The translations under genes and the position numbers were made by a program. The notes beneath the pieces are model-generated. The model was not told where the DNA came from and made no database searches. It saw only the letters and a list, made by a program, of their open reading frames with translations. This document shows positions 1 through 6,366 of a stretch of 6,561 bases of DNA, in pieces (the first letter of the stretch is position 1; each line of letters begins with the position of its first letter). This DNA is from JAXHUH01 sp034211175 (GTDB lineage: Bacteria > Actinomycetota > Acidimicrobiia > Acidimicrobiales > CAIXPF01). The DNA lies in contig JAXHUH010000296.1 in NCBI GenBank assembly GCA_034211175.1, forward strand, positions 1 to 6,561, written 5' to 3'.

Positions 1-751
1 GGGTGTGGCGCTCGCCGCCGCGGTGATGGTGAAGACGTGGCCGGCGCTCCTCGTGCCACCGCTGCTCGCCTCGGGTCGCTGGCGCGCCGCGGTGTGGTCG
101 GTCGCCGCGACCGGCGCGGCGGTCGTGGCGTGGGCGGTGTGGGCCGGCGTCGACGGGCCCCTGCAGGTCCTGTCGTTCCGAGGAGCGACCGGGTGGCACG
201 TCGAGAGCACCGGGGGCATCGTCACGGTCCTGTGGAGTGGTGCCGACGCCGCGCTCGAGGCGGGGGCCTACCGGGTGGGGTCCGCGCCGCTCGCCGCCAA
301 GGCGGTCGGTGCGCTCGCGGTCGTGGCCGTGACGTCGGCGGCCTGCGTGGGTGTGTGGCTGCGGTCGGGTGAGCAAGCGGCGGACGGCGCCGATGAACCC
401 GCCCCCGGCGCAACGGCGGAGCTGGCCGCGCTCGCCTCGATCGCCGCACTGCTCGTCGCGTCACCGCTGCTGTCGCCGCAGTTCCTGGTGTGGCTCACCC
501 CGTGGGCGGCGGTCGCCGCTGCGGCCGGCCATCGACGGATCGCGCTCGTCGTCGCGGCGGCGTGTGCCCTCACCCAGGTCACGTTGGTCGCCTTCTCCCC
601 CGCCGGCCTCGACGCCACCGCCCCGGCCCTGCTCCTCGGGGTGCGCAACGCACTGCTCGGGGCCGCGGCGTTGTCGTCGGTGCGCATCCTCCTCGCGCCG
701 CGGCGGGCGACCGCCTCCGACCACCAGCCGGCCGTCACCCCCGGGGGCTGA
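1..751 (+). CDS. GT87/DUF2029-like polyprenol-phosphate-sugar glycosyltransferase, C-terminal part
   Basis: This is the 3' part of an integral-membrane protein; the frame is open to the left edge, so the true start lies outside the window. About 249 codons remain, ending in TGA at 749-751. Counting from the GTG codon at 5, a K-T-W-P motif lies at residues 10-13, followed by L-L-V-P-P-L-L and a basic G-R-W-R turn. W-H-V-E-S-T is near 64-69, SPLLSPQFLVWLTPW at 153-167, and there are four or five hydrophobic segments. The K-x-W-P loop and the SPQ-F/Y-x-x-W segment are typical of the C-terminal half of GT87/DUF2029 GT-C enzymes, which use polyprenol-phosphate sugars on the outer membrane face to build mannans or arabinans. 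The catalytic Asp, normally near the N-terminus, is not in the window, so donor and acceptor cannot be stated. It converges on the fusion gene that starts its stop codon at 782; the related chemistry suggests one envelope-glycan locus. Confidence 0.8.
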   Translation, partial: GVALAAAVMVKTWPALLVPPLLASGRWRAAVWSVAATGAAVVAWAVWAGVDGPLQVLSFRGATGWHVESTGGIVTVLWSGADAALEAGAYRVGSAPLAAKAVGALAVVAVTSAACVGVWLRSGEQAADGADEPAPGATAELAALASIAALLVASPLLSPQFLVWLTPWAAVAAAAGHRRIALVVAAACALTQVTLVAFSPAGLDATAPALLLGVRNALLGAAALSSVRILLAPRRATASDHQPAVTPGG

Positions 752-763
752 ACGTGCCCCCGG
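741..763. terminator. GC-rich hairpin between convergent genes, probable bidirectional terminator
   Basis: A perfect 8-bp stem (CCGGGGGC at 741-748, GCCCCCGG at 756-763) encloses a 7-nt loop TGAACGT. The loop contains the TGA stop of the left gene. The convergent gene ends at 782, so only 30 nt separate the two coding regions and the hairpin is the only strong structure there. No T-tract follows on either strand, which is common for GC-rich actinobacterial terminators. The structure is seen; its role as a terminator is inferred. Confidence 0.55.
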
Positions 764-781
764 ACAGAGTGGTCGGAGCGG

Positions 782-3076
782 TCAGAGACGGACCAGCGAG
801 CGGGACCGGACGCCGGCCGGGGTGCGGCTGCGGTCGATGGTCCACGGGCCCAGGGTGCGGATCCGCAGGTCGAGCACGTGCCCGAGGTAGCCGAGCGCCT
901 CGGGCACCGACGCCTTCGAGCGCCCCTCGGTCCGGGGTGCGAACCGCAGCGGCACCTCGACCCGACGCAGACCGGGCTGGGTGGCGAGCAGCTCGAGCAG
1001 GATCTTGAACCCCGACGGGTTGCAGCGTCGCGTGTCGACCATCGACCGGCGCACGAGGAACAGCCCCGACATCGGGTCGGTGCATCCCGCCAGCCGGGGG
1101 CCGAGCACACCGCGGGCGGTGAGGGTCGCGGCGGCGGAGAGGCGCCGGCGCAGCGGGCTGAGGCCGCCGGCGTCGCCACCGGGCACGAACCGAGACCCGA
1201 CCACGAGGTCGCACGCACGGGTGTGCGTCCGCTCGAGCATGTCCCGCACGACCTCGGGCGGGTGCTGGAGGTCGCCGTCGATCACCGCGACCCACCGTCC
1301 CTCGGCGGCCTCGATGCCCTCCACCACCGCGCTGGACAGCCCACCCCAGCGCTCGTTGCCGCGCCGGTGGAGCAGCCGCACCGGCAGAGCGACCCCCGGG
1401 GCGGCATCCGCGAGGCGGTCGCACGTGTCGTCGTCGCTGTCGTCGACCACGATGACCTCGGCATCGACACCGGCCAGGGCCCCGTCGAGGCGGTGGAGGA
1501 GCGGCCCGACGTTGCCGGCCTCGTTGCGGGTGGGCACCACGACCGTGAGCTCACGGACCTCGTTGCGCAGCGGACGGTGCCCGGGTGGGGTCACCCGTCG
1601 GAACGTCAGCGGGACGAGGGCGAGCACGGCGAACGGGACGACCGCGGCCACGGGGCGCAGCTCGAGGCCGAGGCCGGGCCCGATGGGAAGGGTGGCGAAG
1701 GCCATCACGATCGACAGCACCACGAACCACCGGCCGTGGCGCCCACCGAGCGCGGCGGCGCTCAGCACGAGCCCCCACGTCAGGTACCACGGCTGGGTCA
1801 CCGGCCCGAGCAGCGCGACGACGAGGAGGGCGGCGCCGAGCGCGCCGGGTTGGCGCCGCCGGTTCGTGTGGAACAGCAGCGCGGCGACGACGACCGCCAC
1901 GACCACGATGCTCGCGCTGCGGGCGAGGTCGACGGCCCGGTCGACGTCGAGGGCGAACCCGGCGACCGAGCCGAGGACACCAACCACCAGTCCGACCAGG
2001 TTCGACAGCGCCAGGTAGGCGAGCAGGTCGGTGCTCCCGCCGACGGTGTGGAGCCAGCCCCATCCGTGGCCGCTGAGTGCGGAGGTGGCGGCCAGGGTGC
2101 CGGCCGCGACGAGCCCGGCGGTCGCGAACGTGCGGACCCTCGCGGCCGAGCCGCCGTCGACCTCGGTCCAGCCCAGGTAGGCGACCCCGAGCAGCGCCGG
2201 CGCCTTGATCGCGCCGGCGAGCGCCACCACCATCACGCCGGCGTGTCGCCAGCCGGGTTGTCGCCCGATCACGACGCCCGCCATCAGCAGGCCGACCATC
2301 AGCGCCTCGTTGTGCGCCCCCGACACGAGGTGGACGAGCACGAGGGGGTTGGCCACGGCCAGCACCACGGCATCGGCCGGGTCCCGGCCGAGCGAGCGCG
2401 CGAGGCGCGGCAGGGCCCATGCGGCGACGGCGACGCCGACGAGCGCCACGACCCGGAACATCATCACGACGGCGGTCAGCTTCTCGCCGCCGAGCCACAC
2501 GACCCGCTCGGCGAGCGCGAGGAACGCGGGCCCGTACGGGGTCGGCGAGTCCCGCCACACCGGGTCGACGGCCTCGATCAGCTCGTCGTCCGCGAGGGCC
2601 GACGGCCCGAGCTCGTAGGGGTCGAGCCCGGAGCGGGCGAGCTCGCCGACCGCGGCGTAGCTGTACACGTCTCGGCTGGCCAGCGGCGGTCCGAGCACGA
2701 ACGGCAGCGCCCACAACACGACCACGGCCATCACCGCGACCGGCGGCGCACCGGAGCGGGCGACGGCGCCCCGCAGCCCGAGCCACGACCGGGTGAGCAC
2801 GACCAGGCCGCCGTAGAACACGGTGAGCATGACGACGAGGTCGAGGTCCGGCCGGCTGGCGACCGCGGGGACGCTCCAGAGGAGACGACTGCCGGGGGTG
2901 CGGGGCGCGCCGGCCCCGGCGAGGCCCCCGCCGAGGGCGACGAGCGTGGCGCCGACCATGCCGACGAGTACCCAGGTCCGCAACGGGTCGCCGAGCGCCA
3001 CGGCGGCCTCGTCCCGCCCGAGCCGCAGGCGGGCCGTCACCGCGGCCCGACGCGCGCCGGGCCGACGGTCGGCCAC
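782..3076 (-). CDS. Fusion of MptB-like GT-C mannosyltransferase and GT2 polyprenol-phosphate-mannose synthase
   Basis: A 764-residue protein with two enzymes in one chain. Residues about 35-495 are strongly hydrophobic, roughly 13 membrane segments. They carry R-D-V-Y-S-Y (135-140; D136 is the likely catalytic Asp of the first outer loop), GLDPYELGP (150-158), TPYGP (179-183), SGAHNEALM (252-260), K-A-P (291-293) and QPWYLTW (428-434). This pattern matches the mycobacterial MptA/MptB alpha-1,6-mannosyltransferases, which use polyprenol-phosphate-mannose outside the membrane. Residues about 509-745 form a complete GT2 domain: VVPTRNEAGN (513-522), V-D-D-S-D-D-D-T (544-551), DGDLQHPP (600-607), DPMSGLFLVRR (667-677), GFKILLELL (689-697) and a final EVPLRF...R-T-E-G-R-S-K (707-721). 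This matches dolichol/polyprenol-phosphate-mannose synthases, which load mannose from GDP-mannose in the cytoplasm. No membrane segment follows the GT2 domain, so the N-terminal half would anchor it. The GTG at 3076 is preferred because GGAGG lies 6 nt upstream; a GTG at 3097 would add 7 residues. Mannose specificity is by family only. Confidence 0.85.
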   Translation of the reverse strand: MADRRPGARRAAVTARLRLGRDEAAVALGDPLRTWVLVGMVGATLVALGGGLAGAGAPRTPGSRLLWSVPAVASRPDLDLVVMLTVFYGGLVVLTRSWLGLRGAVARSGAPPVAVMAVVVLWALPFVLGPPLASRDVYSYAAVGELARSGLDPYELGPSALADDELIEAVDPVWRDSPTPYGPAFLALAERVVWLGGEKLTAVVMMFRVVALVGVAVAAWALPRLARSLGRDPADAVVLAVANPLVLVHLVSGAHNEALMVGLLMAGVVIGRQPGWRHAGVMVVALAGAIKAPALLGVAYLGWTEVDGGSAARVRTFATAGLVAAGTLAATSALSGHGWGWLHTVGGSTDLLAYLALSNLVGLVVGVLGSVAGFALDVDRAVDLARSASIVVVAVVVAALLFHTNRRRQPGALGAALLVVALLGPVTQPWYLTWGLVLSAAALGGRHGRWFVVLSIVMAFATLPIGPGLGLELRPVAAVVPFAVLALVPLTFRRVTPPGHRPLRNEVRELTVVVPTRNEAGNVGPLLHRLDGALAGVDAEVIVVDDSDDDTCDRLADAAPGVALPVRLLHRRGNERWGGLSSAVVEGIEAAEGRWVAVIDGDLQHPPEVVRDMLERTHTRACDLVVGSRFVPGGDAGGLSPLRRRLSAAATLTARGVLGPRLAGCTDPMSGLFLVRRSMVDTRRCNPSGFKILLELLATQPGLRRVEVPLRFAPRTEGRSKASVPEALGYLGHVLDLRIRTLGPWTIDRSRTPAGVRSRSLVRL

Positions 3077-3082
3077 AGCGGA

Positions 3083-3087
3083 CCTCC
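3083..3087 (-). promoter_or_regulatory. Shine-Dalgarno GGAGG that decides the start of the fusion gene
   Basis: Read on the minus strand, GGAGG is followed by 6 nt (TCCGCT) and then GTG at 3076-3074. The competing in-frame GTG at 3097, which directly abuts the TGA of the upstream gene, has no comparable purine run before it. With the 3076 start, 21 nt separate the two genes, which fits co-transcription with separate initiation. Confidence 0.6.
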
Positions 3088-3097
3088 GGCCGGGCAC

Positions 3098-3775
3098 TCA
3101 GGCCCCGAGCCAGGTCATGCCACGGTGGACCATCACGCAGTACACGAGGGTGCTGGTGACGGCGCACACGGCGACGACCGGCGGCGGGACCCGCTGCGAG
3201 CCGGCCCACATCAACATCGCGGCGGACGGTCGGGCGAGCACCGCGAGCGCGGCGGCCACCTGTTGGAACCGCCGGGAGCCCTCGAGTGCGGCGCGCACCC
3301 GCGGCCACGGGATCCGTGAGACGACCGTCGAGCCGATGCGCCGGCCGAGGAGGAAGTTGAACGGGTCGGCGATGCACAGCCGGATTGCGGCGATCAGGAC
3401 GAACGGCACGATCGGGGTGACCCGGGCGGCGAGCACCATGAACACGAGCCGGGGGCTGCCGGCGACGAGCAGGATCGGCCAGCGGACGAGCAGTGGGAAG
3501 CCCAGGGTCGTGAGCGACGACACCGCCGTCAGCGCCGCGAGCGGCATGACCAGGTGGCGGCACTCGTGGCGCACCAGGGCCTGCACGGTCGCCACCGCCC
3601 GGCGCCCGAGCCCGGCCAGCGCCGCGGCGGCGCGCGGCACCGGGGGCGCCTTGCCGCGAACCGGCTCCGGTGGTGGCCTCCTGTCGACGACGGGCCGGAT
3701 GTCGGCGTCGAGCAGGGTGGCGTCGAGCACGTCCGCGACCCAAGTCGACCGATTTGGCCGCGGAGGATCCTCCAC
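3098..3775 (-). CDS. Polytopic membrane protein, divergent DedA/VTT-like
   Basis: A 225-residue protein starting at GTG 3775. Residues 1-70 are hydrophilic and proline/arginine-rich, probably cytoplasmic. Hydrophobic stretches lie at about 74-98, 99-133, 171-190 and 197-216. DPFNFLLGRRIG (137-148) resembles the G-R-R-x-G segment that follows the first half of DedA/VTT (SNARE-associated) proteins. ARPSAAMLMWAGSQRVPPP (181-199) sits where DedA proteins carry their conserved R-x-x-P-x-x-R segment followed by A-G-x-S-R-M-P. The second arginine is not evident, so the assignment is a weak one from pattern, not from overall similarity. Some DedA-superfamily proteins move undecaprenyl phosphate or other lipids across the membrane. 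The gene lies 21 nt upstream of the MptB/PPM-synthase fusion on the same strand, which suggests a shared role in the lipid carrier cycle; that is inference. It is separated from the winged-helix gene upstream by 76 nt. No good ribosome site is visible before the GTG, and a later start is possible, but the membrane part is unaffected. It could simply be an unrelated small membrane protein. Confidence 0.7.
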   Translation of the reverse strand: MEDPPRPNRSTWVADVLDATLLDADIRPVVDRRPPPEPVRGKAPPVPRAAAALAGLGRRAVATVQALVRHECRHLVMPLAALTAVSSLTTLGFPLLVRWPILLVAGSPRLVFMVLAARVTPIVPFVLIAAIRLCIADPFNFLLGRRIGSTVVSRIPWPRVRAALEGSRRFQQVAAALAVLARPSAAMLMWAGSQRVPPPVVAVCAVTSTLVYCVMVHRGMTWLGA

Positions 3776-3851
3776 GTGGCCGCCCGGCGAAGCTTCCGTG
3801 AACGTCAGCGCGGCCGACGCGACCCCGGCGACCGGGCGGGAGCCGCACCCG

Positions 3852-4157
3852 TCAGGCGGCGACGTCTCCGGGCTCGGGCCGCGGCGCCCGACCGTCCCGT
3901 TGGTCGAGGGGCAGGCCCGAGCGGATCCCCAGCACGCGTCGTCGCATGCGCCTGCGCGTCGTGTCCGGTATCGGCGCCAGTGCGTAGCGACCCCTGCCGA
4001 GCCGTGTGACCCGACCGCCGGAGATGTTCGCCCGCATGGCGTCCGACACGACCTTGCTGGCTCGTCCCGGCCCGAGATCGACGGGCTCGCGCCGCAGCCG
4101 GCGGACCAGCTCGGCCACGGTGAGCTCGTGGGTCGGCTCCTCCATCAGCAGCACCAC
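3852..4157 (-). CDS. Small winged-helix-like protein, N-terminus probably lost by frameshift
   Basis: From GTG 4157 the frame gives 101 residues. TVAELVRRLRRE (13-24) looks like the first helix-turn-helix helix. GRASKVVSDAMRANISGG (32-49) looks like the recognition helix, and RVTRLGRGRYAL (50-61) a beta wing. This suggests a small DNA-binding protein, perhaps a regulator, with an arginine-rich tail. I have seen similar short proteins in Acidimicrobiia, but no target is known to me. The frame is also open upstream of the GTG and reads RELLRGLELRYFLVV directly into it, a segment that looks like protein core rather than leader, yet no ATG, GTG or TTG precedes it before a TGA. Deleting one copy of a 5-bp tandem repeat at 4248-4257 connects this segment to an ATG at 4276 and gives 139 residues. 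The 101-residue product is therefore probably a remnant or an artefact of a sequencing error. Whether it controls the downstream membrane genes is unknown. Confidence 0.6.
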   Translation of the reverse strand: MVLLMEEPTHELTVAELVRRLRREPVDLGPGRASKVVSDAMRANISGGRVTRLGRGRYALAPIPDTTRRRMRRRVLGIRSGLPLDQRDGRAPRPEPGDVAA

Positions 4158-4276
4158 GAGGAAGTAGCGGAGCTCGAGGCCACGCAGCAGCTCCCGCTGG
4201 CTCGTGTTCTCACGGTCCGTGTCATCCGGCGGTCCGCCAGCATCGATCCCGTCCCGTCAGCCATCTCGATCGTCAT
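4145..4276 (-). other. Out-of-frame 5' segment of the winged-helix gene
   Basis: From the ATG at 4276 the actual sequence reads 43 codons and stops at 4145-4147, ending in a serine/cysteine-rich stretch unlike a normal protein end. With one GACGG unit removed the reading becomes M-T-I-E followed by MADGIDAGGPPDDTDREN, then enters the open frame leading to GTG 4157. The repaired length from 4276 to 3852 is exactly 140 codons including the stop. ATG 4264 is a second possible start in the same frame. Confidence 0.55.
4248..4257. repeat. 5-bp tandem duplication (CCCGT x2; GACGG-type on the minus strand)
   Basis: CCCGT occurs twice back to back on the + strand. On the minus strand it lies inside the codons G-A-C G-G-G A-C-G G-G-A after ATG 4264. 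Five bases is not a multiple of three, so the second copy shifts the frame of the winged-helix gene. This is the simplest single change that explains why a protein-like frame lacks a start codon. Confidence 0.6.
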
Positions 4277-4283
4277 GGCCTGC

Positions 4284-4289
4284 ACGGTA
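4284..4289 (-). promoter_or_regulatory. Candidate -10 box TACCGT, possibly for a leaderless transcript
   Basis: On the minus strand TACCGT matches the actinobacterial TANNNT -10 consensus. Seven bases (GCAGGCC) separate it from ATG 4276, the distance expected if transcription begins at or next to the A of the ATG. No clear -35 element is visible at 16-18 nt. Leaderless genes are frequent in actinobacteria, so this spacing supports 4276 as the original start of the winged-helix gene. A six-base match alone is weak evidence. Confidence 0.35.
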
Positions 4290-5110
4290 CGAAGCCGGAC
4301 TGACAGCCTCAGCGCCCCACTCCGCCCGCGCGCCACCTCGCAGCGACAACCATCCAGCACCGGGTCGGCGGGCAGCATGGCGCCGTCGCCGACGGCCTGC
4401 GGGTGGGAGGTGACCACGGCTGCGATCCGAGGCCCCGCATCGCGGGACACGCCAGTCGTTCACGTCGAAGATCGAGGCCGATGGCTCCGCCGGACCCGCA
4501 TCGATCAGGTCGAACGCTGATGCCTGTCCGTTGCGGCCACCGTGCCGTCGGCCTCACGCTCGGAGGCACCGTCGTCGCCGGGCGGGCGGGGCGGCGCGGC
4601 GGCCCGCTCGGCCAGCACGTCGTCGGCGAGGCAACGGCCCTCGGCGGGGGCGCCTGCCTCCAGGTGCCGACCGCTTCGGCTACGCCCTCGCAGGCGCGGT
4701 CCGGGCCGCCTCCCCCGGCGCGAGCCATGCGCCCGGGCACCCAGTGGGTCGCGGGTCCGGCGTCCGCGACCGGGGCCGGGGCCGTCGACCACGAGCGCGT
4801 GCGCCGCCACGGCCTCGTCGGGAACGGGCCGACCAAGGCGGGGACCACGATCGGTGCCCGGGACCAGAGACCGCGGTCCGGTCCGCCGGACGTGCACGCC
4901 CGGTAACGGGTCACTCCCCTGGCCGCCGTGCCCGACCACGGCGCCCGCCGTCCGTTCGAACAACGCGGAGGCCGACCACACCGAGTGGGCCGGGATGAAC
5001 CTGTACGCCGGGCTCGTCGTTCGGCGCCTCGCCGAGGCCGCCGCCCGCGGCGCAGCCGGAGGGAGTGGCGGCAAGGCGGACGTCCGGTCGTCGGCTGTCG
5101 ACGAACCACG
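4290..5110. other. Stretch without a defensible gene
   Basis: Long open frames exist on both strands but most are rich in Arg, Pro, Ser and Gly in the way shadow frames of GC-rich DNA are. Two short pieces look more protein-like. One is + strand 4963 to about 5085, with third positions nearly all G or C, containing NNAEADHTEWAGMNLYAGLV followed by a hydrophobic/alanine-rich helix. The other is minus-strand 4505-4670, ending at TGA, containing AEGRCLADDVLAERAAA and an acidic tail. Neither joins to an intact gene, and I recognise no family. Decayed genes or non-coding DNA are both possible. No tRNA or strong terminator was seen. Confidence 0.4.
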
Positions 5111-6248
5111 TCATGAAGGGCTCCACGCACATGGGCATGCATGCCGCTGCGCTCCGGACGGCCGGCTTCGGTGTGGCCGCGCGCACCGACGCCGGTCCGC
5201 GGCACGCCAGTCCGCCGCGCACCGCCCGATGGCACGGCCCCTTGGCGTCACCGTGAAGGGCCGAGCACGAGCTCGCGCCGTCGCCGCAACAGCCTCCGCC
5301 GCTGGGTAGTTGCGCCACCAGCCGATGGGTGGGTCGGGCTCGCCACGGGTCACGGCGAGGTGGAACTGCAGCGCGCCGGCCGCGAGGGGGCGGACGCGGA
5401 CCGCTTCCGCGAGACGGTCGAGCTCGTCGCATTCGAGGGTGACGTGTCGGCGGTACCCGGTGAGCACGGGGTCGAGTCGGGAGAGGTCGAGGCTGTCGGG
5501 CGGTCCGAAGGGCGCGGCCACTGCCGTGGTGCACAGCAGGACGCCGAGTGACGCGAGCCTCGGGCCCCGGCCGACGCCGTCCCCGTCGATCAGGACCGGC
5601 CCCCCTTGCTGTCTTCGCGCACGTTGCCGAGATGGCAGTCGGCATGGACCAGCGCCCACGGCAGGTCTCGGCAGTCGTCCGTGCGGGCGATCGCGTCGAC
5701 GAGCGCCTCGTGGACGGGTTCGTAGCCGGGCGGGAGCCGATCGGCGACGGCGTCGAGCCGGGATCGGGCCACGGCGAGGTCCTCGACCGGCAGGGAGCCG
5801 GCGGCGCGGCTGGTGTGGACGTCGTCGCCGGGGTCGAGGGCGTGGATGCGGCCGAGCTGGTCGCCGAGCGCTTCGAGCCGTCGCCGGTCGATCCTCGGGT
5901 CGCGGTCGCTCACGACGCGGGTGACGAGCACCCGCGACCGCCGACCGGCACGGCCAGGCTCCGGTCGCAAGCCGGGACCACGCGTTCGGCGAGGATGCCG
6001 TGGTGTGCGAGGAGCGCGACGACGGCACCGTCGCCCCGGACGCGCTCGAACGGTCGCGCCGGTTCGAACACCCGCAGAACCCGCGGCCGACCGCGGCGGC
6101 AGCGGGCGCAGGCGCCGGTATCGCCGCCGATGGCCTGCTCCCAGCGCGGCGCGGGGACCTGCCCGAGTCCACCGATCGGCGCTCGCCGGCCGCGAGATCG
6201 TCCGAGTCCGCGCCGGCCGCGACCGGGACGACCGGGACGCCGGGTCAT
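5111..6248 (-). pseudogene. Aminoglycoside-phosphotransferase (APH)-family kinase, frameshifted twice
   Basis: Three consecutive minus-strand frames together read as one APH/choline-kinase-like protein. N-lobe (frame ending at 5910): E-Q-A-I-G-G-D-T-G-A, then RVLRVFEPARPFERV, then AVVALLAHHGILAERVV. Middle (5931 to 5606): VLVTRVVSDRDPR, a helix with L-G-R-I-H-A-L, and the catalytic loop V-H-A-D-C-H-L-G-N at 5623-5646. C-lobe (5605 to 5111): P-V-L-I-D-G-D-G-V-G (DGD at about 5579-5587), the Mg-binding segment, then helices to GWWRNYPAAEAVAATARA. Each junction needs one extra base, and each falls in a G run on the minus strand: GGG at 5931-5933 should be GGGG, and the six G at 5600-5605 should be seven. 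After repair the frames join without loss. Family members phosphorylate small molecules such as aminoglycosides, sugars or choline; the substrate here is unknown and resistance should not be assumed. The true N-terminus is uncertain (6248 is the first ATG of the N-terminal frame), and the last 50 or so codons look unlike the family. Confidence 0.7.
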
Positions 6249-6349
6249 GCGCGGCGCTGCGACGGGAGCTCGTCTTCGCAGCCGCCTCGGCGACTGCGCT
6301 GCCTCCGGGCGGGTGATCCTCGCCCGGAGATCGCGTGACCGACCAAACG

Positions 6350-6366
6350 ACGGGGCTCAGCCCCGT
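6350..6366. terminator. GC-rich hairpin, possible terminator
   Basis: ACGGGGC at 6350-6356 and GCCCCGT at 6360-6366 form a perfect 7-bp stem around the loop TCA; a G-T wobble and two more pairs extend it outward. The right arm overlaps the first copy of the tandem repeat core. No T-tract follows. It lies upstream of the kinase pseudogene (minus strand), so it could end a transcript entering from the right or belong to the repeat structure. Confidence 0.35.

Noticed and set aside
878..3319. 813-codon open frame on the + strand
   Set aside because: It lies opposite the fusion gene and part of the membrane-protein gene. Its composition is the His, Arg, Asp and Gly-rich pattern of an antisense shadow, while the minus-strand frame carries clear enzyme motifs.
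3762..3773. 12-bp palindrome GGAGGATCCTCC just inside the membrane-protein gene
   Set aside because: Short, within coding sequence right after the GTG, and no second copy or partner site was seen; most likely coincidence.
3824..3836. Small hairpin (CCCGG, CGA, CCGGG) between the winged-helix and membrane-protein genes
   Set aside because: Only a 5-bp stem, which is common by chance in DNA this GC-rich; not enough to call a terminator.
1551..3848. 765-codon open frame on the minus strand in another frame
   Set aside because: Arg/Ala/Gly/Pro-rich shadow of the two real genes on the same strand, with no recognisable motif.
3554..4009. 151-codon open frame on the + strand
   Set aside because: Antisense to the membrane-protein gene and the winged-helix gene, both of which have better protein character.
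4309..5235. 308-codon open frame on the minus strand
   Set aside because: Dominated by Arg, Pro, Thr and Ser with no domain or convincing start; long open frames are expected by chance at this base composition.
5248..5290. Possible third frameshift giving the kinase a shorter C-terminus (L-L-R-R-R-R-E-L-V-L-G-P-S-R then TGA)
   Set aside because: It would need an extra base rather than a missing one, unlike the two clear cases, and no motif anchors the change.
6222..6239. Two adjacent copies of ACCGGGACG
   Set aside because: 18 bp of simple repetition near the uncertain start of the kinase pseudogene, with no structural or coding consequence that I can show.
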